This document shows, piece after piece, positions 1-7,479 of a DNA stretch of 12,895 nucleotides (its first letter is position 1; every line of letters starts with the position of its first letter). Both the position numbers and the translations under genes were made by a program. The notes under the pieces were generated by a model, which saw only the letters and a list, made by a program, of their open reading frames with translations, was not told the DNA's origin and did not search any database. Source of the DNA: Isohypsibius dastychi (Eukaryota > Tardigrada > Eutardigrada > Parachela > Isohypsibiidae); assembly GCA_034696485.1 (NCBI GenBank), contig JAQIWT010001041.1, forward strand, positions 1 through 12,895, read 5' to 3'.

Positions 1-2387
1 CGGACAAATGTGTCCTGGAAAATGTCCGAATCTTCGTGTGAATAGATATCTGTTCACATGATGAAAATTTACTAGGGTAAGTTGCAGACTGATATCTTGG
101 CTCGATTCTTCCAGACGAGTGTTGTCCTAAAAGCCGAATGTTTTCTTCTTCTTTGAGCTTTCTCAACACTTCCACTTCACGAACCTGTTGTAGTCTCTGC
201 ACTTCCAGTTCCAGCTCGCGAACCCTTTCTGATGTGGCTTCACCAAACATGGATGCCATCTTCTCGCTCTCGATTTTATGTAACCTGAGGTCATCCAGTT
301 CGTTCTTCAGTTCATTTGCTTCCTGATGATAGAAAGGGACAGGTCATATGTCGAAATAATTCCAGGAGGTTTTCGGTTCATGGATCGTTACCTGGTCATG
401 GGTCGCGGCTTTTTTGTCGAGCTCTTCACGTTCCCGCCTTAGCGCTTCTTTGAGCCGATTATTTTCATCAGCCAGTTCCGTCATTTGCCGTTCGGAATCG
501 TTCAGTTTGTCCTGGTAATGAGACTTCTCCTGAAACGAAACCAGATTACATTCAAGTGTGGAACTTTCGTTAAAATATCACAACTTACAAGTCTGAATTT
601 TTCCGTTTGCATTTGAAGCGCCATTGAAGCATTGCGAAGGTCGCTGACTTCCGACTCTAGTGCAGCGATTCGGGTGTTGCGATTTTCCAGCTCATTCAAT
701 TTATCACGCTCAAGCCTTTGCTGCAAAAGAAACAAATTTAAAACAGTGTTTGAAAAAACATAAAGCTGAATAAAACGAGATAAGGATAGATAAAGATTGA
801 GATGGGTCAAACATTCGCGTCATTTTCAGAAGCCAAGCAAAATAAGGAAAAGTTGGTGACCTTTCGTCAGTCCGAACGAATAATGAACTGTAATTACTGC
901 TTACTAGTAGTTCCATGTTCTTTCGATGATCTTCCTTGAGCCTCTCTTCGTACTTCAGCTCCTGTTCACGCAATTGTTCTTCCAGAAGTGAACACCTAAA
1001 ATCAAGCCAGTCAAATTAAAACTGCAGCAGCAAATAACGTGATCGGTTATCAGCCTTCCACCAAGGAGCCTGCCCTTGTCAAATCCACGGATGGTTATCT
1101 TCGTCATGCCTCTGACCGAGAATCGAACATCAACTCATTTCAAAATTTGATTAGCCCAAATTCTAAAATAATGAAAACAAAGATAAGAACAAATAGATCT
1201 GAGAAAGAATATTCAAAAAATAATCCAGAAGAATTCACGGTGGACCTGGGTTCTCATCGTTTGACAGTAGCATCTCAAGAATTTATCAAGCCGAGAGACT
1301 ACCTTTAATCACGAGTAACTGATACCAAGATTTGGGAAACCGCTAAATTAAGATAACAAAGAACTGCAACAAGTACTAAACAAGGTAAGATGATTAAACT
1401 CAAGCCTCTGGTAGTTAGCAGTAGCTGACCTTTCAATAAGTCCAGCGTTGTCCTGTCGTAACTTGCTGGCATTGTCTTCTTGGTTAGCCTGACTTTGAAT
1501 CAAAGTGGCAACTTGATTCTGGAGCTTCTCCATTTGTTGTGAAAAGTGGTAGACATCATCTTCTCGTTGGAAACTATCGACACTATTCGAATCATCATCA
1601 ACATCTTGATCGCCATCTTCGATAATATGCCGGCGGGATCCGGGTGAGTTCTTAGAATTTGAGCTGGAAAGCAAATGCACCGTTTTAAAGAGATCTTCGT
1701 GAGAAACGGATGCGGTCAAGTAAATCGTACCCATTCAATCCGAAAGAAGGGGTGCGACGGACAGAACTGCAAAAAAATGGAGCTGATTCAGTTGAGTTAA
1801 AAAGAAGTCTGGGAAATCCGATTGTTGAATTTAAGGTTGCAAAATGATACATCGCATCTTATTGAAATAAACTATAATCTTGATTAATATTGAAAAGTCC
1901 AGATCACTTGCTGACTTCTCACTGAATTCAATAAAACCAAAATAACAATACGTAACAATAAATAAATAAGATAGCAAAAAAATAAAAAATCGATAAAGAT
2001 TCGAGATGCTTCCAATATTTTGCTTTTTTACTAGAAGGTCATGAGATTTGTTTCATTTCCGTGGCCACTTACGCAGGTGAAGGACGATGGCGAACTGAGC
2101 GGCGGACGGAGGCAGTGCGGTTGAAAGACGGCGCATTTGAACTGAAAATAAAAATCCCCGTCAAGATCAATTCGAAATGGCTAACTTTGACTGTTAATTC
2201 ACAGGGGCAGTTTCCGGTCTCCAAAAGGATTCAGCAGTTTCCGTTCGGGATCCTCGGCAGCACCATAGTCTTCAAATCTTTCCTCCCCTGAGCCGGGGAG
2301 TTCAGGTGAGTGCGTCGAATTGGAATGCGAGCTTCCTAGTGCCAAATCAGTTTCCTTGTCATCATTGGAGCTGGAGGGCACTTGCAT
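1..2387 (-). CDS. Rab11 family-interacting protein, class II-like (copy 1, 3' end cut or altered)
   Basis: This coiled-coil adaptor is of the Rab11-FIP3/FIP4/Nuf type, a family that links Rab11 recycling endosomes to motors during membrane traffic and cytokinesis. The identity rests on near-exact exon-by-exon agreement with copy 2 at 9817-12344. Exons on the minus strand are 2387-2203, 2141-2073, 1766-1731, 1663-1430, 995-905, 720-589, 529-392, 322-185 and 126-about 73. All phases join without a stop (about 359 codons). The exon 1663-1430 peptide differs from copy 2 at one residue (Ser for Trp in a DDD-NSV stretch). The middle exons are heptad-rich, for example LEEQLREQELKYEERLKED. The first ATG (2387) reads MQVPSSSNDD, and its N-terminus differs from copy 2. 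Similarity is lost near position 83, so the Rab11-binding end is not seen. A possible donor at 72/71 and acceptor just above position 14 would lead into another exon outside the window. It could be a live paralogue with a different C-terminus or a truncated gene. Confidence 0.72.
996..1429 (-). other. Large intron of FIP copy 1
   Basis: This 434 nt intron lies between the exon ending in GLIER and the exon starting RCSLLEEQ. It matches in position and roughly in length the 429 nt intron 11014-11442 of copy 2, but its sequence has diverged much more than the exons have. An open frame on the plus strand (1039-1308) has no counterpart that stays open in copy 2, and I treat it as chance. No RNA gene was seen. 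Confidence 0.65.
1767..2072 (-). other. Intron of FIP copy 1
   Basis: This 306 nt AT-rich intron has donor GTAAGTGG at its upper end and a T-rich ...TTTGCAG acceptor at its lower end. The same intron in copy 2 (11778-11982) is about 100 nt shorter. The extra length is A/T-rich low-complexity sequence around 1860-2000. Nothing else was seen. Confidence 0.65.
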
Positions 2388-2403
2388 ACATATATATTTC
2401 AAC

Positions 2404-3356
2404 CCAGATCCTTGTTATCCTAAAAGGCGAAATATTTCGTTAGACTGAACATCTTTCGGGATCTCTCCACACTTTCGATTTTACAGTTCACGAACCTGTT
2501 GTGGTCTCTGCATTTCTAATTCCAGCTCGGATTCACAACGATTCGCGATAGACCTGGTTCCCTCCGTTTGTATGGCACAATTTTTTAAGAACTGGCCAAG
2601 CCCAGAAAGTTTTTTTACTCGCTATGTAGTGAACGATGGTGATTTTTCAGCAACCAATGAATTAAAAAAAAGAGAGAACTACAGCAAGTTTCAAACAAGG
2701 TAGGATGGTTGAATTAAGCACCTCGGTCATGAGTGGTAACTGACCTTTCAATTAGTCCGGCACTGTCCTGTCGTAACTTGCTAACATTTCTTCTTGGTTG
2801 GCTTGACCTCAAATCGAATTGGGGACTTGGTACAGTGCTTGTCCATTTGTTCTGTGGTAGACACCATCTTGCTGGAAACTGTCCCCGCTGTTCCAATCAT
2901 CATCATCATCATCTTGATCACCGTCTTCGATAATATGCCGGCGGGATCCGGGTGAGTTTTGAGAATCTGAGCTGGAAAACAAATGGACCGCTTACAAGAC
3001 TTTTCCAAGAAAGGGAGTTGGTGAAGAGGAACGTATTCATTCACTCCGAAAGAAGAAGTGCGGCGCATGGAACTGCAAACAGTGGCGAGTTGATTTTTGA
3101 GTGAAATAGTTCGAAAAGTCAAATTGAAAGGTTTTCGAATGCAAAACATGAAGCTACATTTTCGAAACTTTCTTGTTAATACTGTGTGTACCAAAATTTA
3201 TAAGAAACAAGGCTGTTCCGGTTCACGATCTTCGGCAGCTCCATAATATTTGAATCTTTCCTCCTCCAGGCCCGGATGTTCAGATGAGTCGGATTGGAAT
3301 GCGAGCTTCCTAATGCAGAATCATTATCCCAGTCATCTTTGATCTGGAAGGGATAT
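2404..3356 (-). pseudogene. Decayed remnant of the Rab11-FIP gene (copy 3)
   Basis: Three blocks match copy 2 in order. Block 2404-2529 matches the last intron and its exon edges (10120-10245). Block about 2570-3165 matches the large intron end, the GLIER exon, the 36 nt exon and part of the next intron (about 11300-11880). Block about 3210-3356 matches the first coding exon (12145-12295). The exons for the middle coiled coil and the 69 nt exon are missing. In the GLIER exon, small deletions after GVYH shift the frame into a TGA near 2815, then the old frame recovers as SKLRQDSAGLIER. The donor after FGVNE has changed from GGGTACG to GAATACG. The first exon carries a deletion between SNPTH and the acidic end. 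These breaks make a working product very unlikely. An expanded GAT run (Asp repeat) sits near 2898-2912. Confidence 0.85.
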
Positions 3357-3854
3357 TCTTGAAGCTGTTAAAAATACCGCAGACGTGCTACTGCTCGATT
3401 CAAACGACGATCGGCCATCAATAAAATGCGAACAAGAAATGAAGAAGTGATAGACACCTCAACGTCTGGTGACTTTGCAGAAACCGTAGAATTCTGAAGT
3501 TCACACTCATTCACCCGCAAAAACAATGGTCAAACGCCGCCGCGGAATTTAACGAAACAAACGCCGAACGATAAGCAGGATAATCTGGATCGGAAGTGAA
3601 AACTGCTTCAGTACTGAAACCCACGGAAACTTAGATCAGTCAATGTAGTTATGCTACAACATCTATTACAACATATTACACGCATGTACTGTACAGTGTC
3701 AATATCATAACTACCATATAAAATATTATCTCCTTCTGAACAATAATTATTGAGAAGATAGTGTGGAAAAATTATCACTGACTTAACTACCAAAACAATG
3801 AGAAAATGATCAGAAAATTAGGGATGTCGTAAAAAGTGCCACTTGTTGACCAGG
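3357..3854. other. Intergenic stretch between FIP remnant and mL37
   Basis: About 500 nt lie downstream of the mL37 stop codon and upstream of the FIP remnant. Short chance frames exist on both strands (for example 3608-3793, minus) but have no coding-like composition or splice-consistent partners. No clear AATAAA signal for mL37 stands out. I see no RNA gene or repeat here. Confidence 0.5.
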
Positions 3855-6163
3855 TTATTTCAAAGCTCTCATCAATCCAACGATGTCATCACCATACTGT
3901 TCAGCGTAACTATTGACTATCCATCTTTCGAATGCTTCCGGAGTGGTATCCTCATAACTGATCCCCAATTTTGCCATGGTCGCTCTCTTCTCCTTTTCTG
4001 AAATGTACATCGTCAATACATATCTAATTTATCAAGCAAGAACACAAACTTTAGCCATAAACATGATCAATTTCAATATTTTTAGTCGATGAAATCCTTC
4101 AACCCATATATACGAAAACTAAATCGACTTTGAAATATCCAAATGAATACACAATATAACACAATTATTTCTGGTAAGATTTTTACAGTGTTATTTTGAT
4201 TAATCATTCCGCCTCGAATTCAAATTTAATATAAACAAAAATCGGAAAGTGAGAAGAAAAAGAATGTTGTATTTAGATTAGACAGATATTTCAAAATAAA
4301 TATAATCGGTAATCTGTTTCCAAAAAGAAAACCGGGTCGCCTTAAAAAAGCTCCAAACCGCACAGTAATCAAGTTCTGCTAGAGGATAGATTCATAGGTT
4401 TTTCGTTCATTTGTATCAGAATTAAGTGTTGACCGATTTTTTTATAACAAAGTAATTTCGTAACAACTGGAAACGGGACAAGCTGGTGGTGAATTTTTTA
4501 TTCTAGATGATAGAGTATCACTCACCAAGAACGTCTCCAAGAAAGGGGAAGAATATCGACCGAACTTCCGCCGTATCGGCTGAATCAAGATATATCGCTC
4601 CAGCCACAGACAGACTGACATTGTGCAACAACAGCTCACTATTCACCGATAACGGAGTTTCAAGTCTGCTCATCTAGAGCAACAAAATCCTCACCGTTCT
4701 ACGACTGAATTTTGGAAACATCAAGATTTCATACCTGACTGCATTCCTTGTTTAACTTAAGATCATCAGGTTGCGTTTTCAGAGAGGGCTTGTCGTCGTA
4801 AATCAAATATTCCTGCAGGTTCATTTGTAACGCAAACCGACGAAATGCAGAATGAGTGCGGAGTACGCGATTCGCAGCAGAAACAGATTCAGACTTCGTT
4901 TCCGAATAATATCTGAAAGCAACCACGTCATACACATAATGCACAGATGATTCATATAAGATTCCGGGAAAAAGTGAAGCACCTCAATTGGGAAAAATAA
5001 TCGGCCAGAACAAGGCGCAAAGCATCCGTTCCGATATCACGCAAATCAACATTCCAAGAGCGCTCATTCGAGTCTGGATTTACGGAAAGAGCGTACTTGA
5101 AAATCTTGCAGTCATGAACACTGAAAAAAGATAAACACACTGTTATTCATGTACTACACGGTGATGGGACTAAAGACACACGGAAATCCAATCTTGTTGC
5201 CAAATTCCTTGATTCTCTCTTGCGTCAGCCAAGGTATTCCCTCCGTGTTGATCAACTCATCTATTCCGTAGATCAGTCGATCCCGTTTCCCAAATGACAT
5301 GCTTCCCGAATGGCGAACATTTGGATTAAAAGCATAGTTTCGGCCAGCCAACACTAGAAACGCGAGAATATTCCGAACCAAGCCAAACAGATATTTCTAC
5401 ACATATTATTCGAGCCAAAGCTGTAGGATAGCAGGCAGAAGCTTACCCGATGGTCTCCTGGAAGATCGAGAAAAAAGGAAAGAGAACAGGCGTCCTGTGG
5501 GAACCATTGCTTCGAGTAAGAAATGGTCAAAATCAGCACATCCAACTTCCAAATTATTTCGAAAACAACTCGAACAGTGGTGGAATTCCAGGGTAGGGGC
5601 TTACCTCGTGTAGTCGACGTAAAATGAGGGGTGGGTATGCAACATCTACTCTTACTTTTACTTACTACTACCTGTAATTCGGTGATTACAAATTTCAAAT
5701 CTCATCGGAATAGGCAAGACGAGACGGATTAGACCAAAATTTATCCACGAGCTCTGAGGCAGGATCAACTTTCGTGTACTACGTATACCTTTGATAAATA
5801 ACCGGTCAAGGACCTTCGGTACCATAACCCAGCCGGAAAAGGAATGCCGTTCCCATCCCATTCACCCACTATAAAGATATTCTGACGTGTGGCATAGCTC
5901 CAGAATGGCATTTTTTTAGAATTCGTATCTGGTTGTTGAATGAAGTTACGCAAAATTTCTGAATTCGCATTTGCACTGAAGTTCCCCCACTAAATGGTGT
6001 GTCAAATGATGACCAACAATAATGGCATCGGCATTCCTCCTCAAATCACTTTTTCAAGAATACAGTAGATATAACTTGCAAATATACCTGCGTAATAATA
6101 GAATTTATCCTTATAATCTGACATACGTCCGATTATCATGTCCACCCTGAGTTTATCTCTCAT
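3855..6163 (-). CDS. MRPL37: Mitochondrial ribosomal protein mL37 (MRPL37)
   Basis: This is a structural protein of the mitoribosome large subunit. Exons on the minus strand are 6163-6088, 5958-5789, 5753-5672 (uncertain), 5545-5447, 5396-5158, 5120-4983, 4912-4735, 4673-4526 and 3997-3855. The joins are phase-consistent apart from the third exon. The summed length is about 420 codons, close to the family's usual 420 or so. From memory of the family, segments line up in order with animal MRPL37. DYKDKFYY matches a GYKDPRFYR motif. GLWYRRSLTGYLSK matches an ALWLTKTKLIEGLPEK stretch. FSPITVVHDCKIF matches ISPIIDLHECNIY. AFRRFALQMNLQ matches the family's FHFLVFQLNT core. The C-terminus ends VGLMRALK. 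The ATG at 6163 gives no clear mitochondrial presequence, so an upstream exon is possible. The related family mL65/MRPS30 was considered but fits less well. The gene is divergent from the PTCD2-like gene. Confidence 0.78.
3998..4525 (-). other. Large last intron of mL37
   Basis: This 528 nt AT-rich intron runs from donor G|GTGAGT at 4525 to acceptor ATTTTCAG-like ...CATTTCAG at 3998. It joins GDVL to EKEKR by completing a GAA codon. All other mL37 introns are far shorter, so this one may carry regulatory sequence, but I see no motif or hidden gene in it. Confidence 0.65.
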
Positions 6164-6189
6164 TCAGTGGCCCGTTTTCTGAGCATCAT
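6162..6189 (-). other. Nine-codon upstream ORF overlapping the mL37 start
   Basis: The minus strand from 6189 reads MMLRKRATE and then TGA. The stop overlaps the proposed mL37 start as ATGA (6163-6160). The peptide is basic, like the start of a mitochondrial presequence. It may therefore be a translation-controlling upstream ORF, or the true N-terminus displaced by a frame error. Confidence 0.35.
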
Positions 6190-6200
6190 GTTGTTTTTGG

Positions 6201-6229
6201 AACTTCCGGTTGTTTTCATCACTTCCGGT
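6201..6229. promoter_or_regulatory. Two ACTTCCGGT (ETS/GABP-like) motifs upstream of mL37
   Basis: ACTTCCGGT occurs at 6202-6210 and again at 6221-6229, in the same orientation and 19 nt apart. They lie about 40-65 nt upstream of the mL37 ATG. ACTTCCGG is the classical core of ETS proteins, including GABP/NRF-2, which controls many nuclear genes for mitochondrial proteins in animals. The regulatory role here is an inference from motif and position. Confidence 0.4.
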
Positions 6230-6231
6230 CG

Positions 6232-6884
6232 TTTCGTGTACGTGCGTAATTTTGGGTACGTACGTCATTCTGGGTAGGTACGCACGTTTTTTTGGGAACG
6301 TACGTTATTTTGGGTTCGTACGTCATTCTGGGTACGTACGCACGTGTTTTCGTATACGTGCTCAATTGTGGGTACGTACGTCATTCTGGGTAGGTACGTA
6401 CGTTTTTTGGGAACGTACGTTATTTTGGGTACGTACGTCATTCTAAGTACGTACGCACGTGTTTTCGTATGCGTACTTAATTGTGGGTACGTACGTCATT
6501 CTGGGTACGTACGCCTGTCTTTTTGGGTACGTACGTCATTTCGGGCACGTACGTCATTCTGGGTACGTACGTAATTTAGGGTACGTACGTCATTCTGGGT
6601 ACGTACGCACGTCTTTTTGGGTACGTACGTCATTCTGGGTACGTACGCACGTCTTTTTGTGTAAGTGCGTCATTCTGGGTACGTACGCACGTCTTTTTGT
6701 ATACGTACGTAATTTTGGGTACGTACGTCATTTTGAGTACGTACGCACGTAATTTTGGATACGTACGCCATTCTGGGTACGTACGTCATTCTGGGTACAT
6801 AGGTCATTCTGGGTACGTACCCACGTCTTCTTGGGTACGGACGTAATTTTGGGTACGTACGTCATTCTGGTTACGTACGTCGTT
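6232..6884. repeat. GTACGTAC satellite with 115 bp higher-order period
   Basis: This tandem array has a basic unit of about 18 bp, GGGTACGTACGTCATTCT, interspersed with a longer variant ending GCACGTCTTTTT. The first part shows a larger repeat. TTTCGTRTACGTGC-like starts recur near 6232, 6347 and 6462, giving a period of 115 bp, and CACGTG sites at 6341 and 6456 keep the same spacing. Each unit has self-complementary ACGTACGT cores, so either strand can form short hairpins. Because 18 is a multiple of three, the array makes long open frames of WVRTSF-type hexapeptides. These are not genes. Confidence 0.93.
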
Positions 6885-7112
6885 TAAGGTAGCGTATCTT
6901 GCTTAACGCAGGCGAGGGACGAATAAGGAAGCCCAGGGGGTCGGGTAAAAACTTTTAAAACTTTTCAACATATAAGTCTATGGGTATATTTGGGAGGCGT
7001 TGCTTCAGCCTTGGTTACCATTGGGGGTCCGACCAACCGACCAATGGGATTACCTTTTCGAAAGTTTTAACGATTAGATTTCCCTAGCTCCTTATTGGAT
7101 AGACGGACTGTG

Positions 7113-7146
7113 CCCCCCCCCCCCCCCTTGGGGGGAGGGGGGGGGG
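7113..7146. repeat. C15-TT-G6-A-G10 hairpin-forming tract
   Basis: Fifteen C are followed by TT, six G, one A and ten G. The two halves are complementary, and each strand also has runs able to form G-quadruplex or i-motif structures. Homopolymer lengths in such a site are prone to sequencing error. Confidence 0.9.
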
Positions 7147-7219
7147 TGGACAAATATTTACCGTCCTGTGCCACGAGTTTCATCGGAGTGTTTCGAGATT
7201 GTGAATGCGAGCCGATACT

Positions 7220-7314
7220 AGTACGTTCCCGCCAAAAAGAACTACCCACTTGGGCGTCTTCACTCAGTCAATCGATAGGGTGAAGTGGGCAGTTCTTTTT
7301 GGCGGAGACGTACT
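7220..7314. repeat. 32 bp inverted repeat with 31 bp spacer
   Basis: The left arm (7220-7251) and right arm (7283-7314) are complementary at 29 of 32 positions. The shared core is CCGCCAAAAAGAACT and its reverse complement. The arms could be the ends of a small decayed non-autonomous element or a structured promoter site. No target-site duplication was recognised. Confidence 0.85.
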
Positions 7315-7479
7315 GCATCCAGTAGGTTAGACTACCATGTGGTACTAGTAATCTTCGACACCTCGGTGGTTCGGCACAGGCCGTATGCTGCGTCAAATAA
7401 AACCAATCAAATTGATTGTCCCGAAAAAACAAAGCCGAAGCTCAATCGAGACGTTTCAGAAATTATCCTCTTTTCGAAA

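Larger units (their letters stand above)
6891..7479. other. Intergenic region upstream of the PTCD2-like gene
   Basis: No gene was seen here. It holds a C/G hairpin tract (7113-7146) and an inverted repeat (7220-7314), listed separately. Near the start codon lie a CCAAT box (7403-7407) inside a 15 nt odd palindrome, CAATCAAATTGATTG (7404-7418), and an acceptor-like ACGTTTCAG ending at 7459, 20 nt before the ATG. The last could be a 5'-UTR intron end or a trans-splice site. Confidence 0.5.

Noticed and set aside
138-326. Ser/Cys-rich plus-strand ORF (and its twin at 10060-10350)
   Set aside because: Both are antisense shadows of the FIP coiled-coil exons, which fit splice sites and phases on the minus strand.
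1108-1125. GAGAATCGAAC, resembling a tRNA T-loop
   Set aside because: No acceptor stem, D-arm or anticodon arm could be placed around it. The copy 2 counterpart is equally unsupported.
1039-1308. Plus-strand ORF of 89 codons
   Set aside because: It lies within the large FIP intron, and the matching region in copy 2 is not open.
2733-2933. Plus-strand ORF with a poly-His stretch
   Set aside because: It is antisense to the GAT (Asp) repeat in the FIP remnant, so the His run is only the reverse reading.
3855-6163. Assignment of this gene to mL44 (RNase III-like) or mL65/MRPS30
   Set aside because: No RNase III signature is present. MRPS30 shares only the distant core, while several ordered segments fit MRPL37 better.
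6210-6752. Three overlapping plus-strand open frames rich in WVRTSF and YVRHSGYV repeats
   Set aside because: They are translations of the 18 bp satellite, whose unit is a multiple of three. All frames look alike, and unit variants shift between them.
7067-7283. Pair of overlapping ORFs with Pro and Gly runs
   Set aside because: They are created by the C/G homopolymer tract and the inverted repeat, with no splice or family support.
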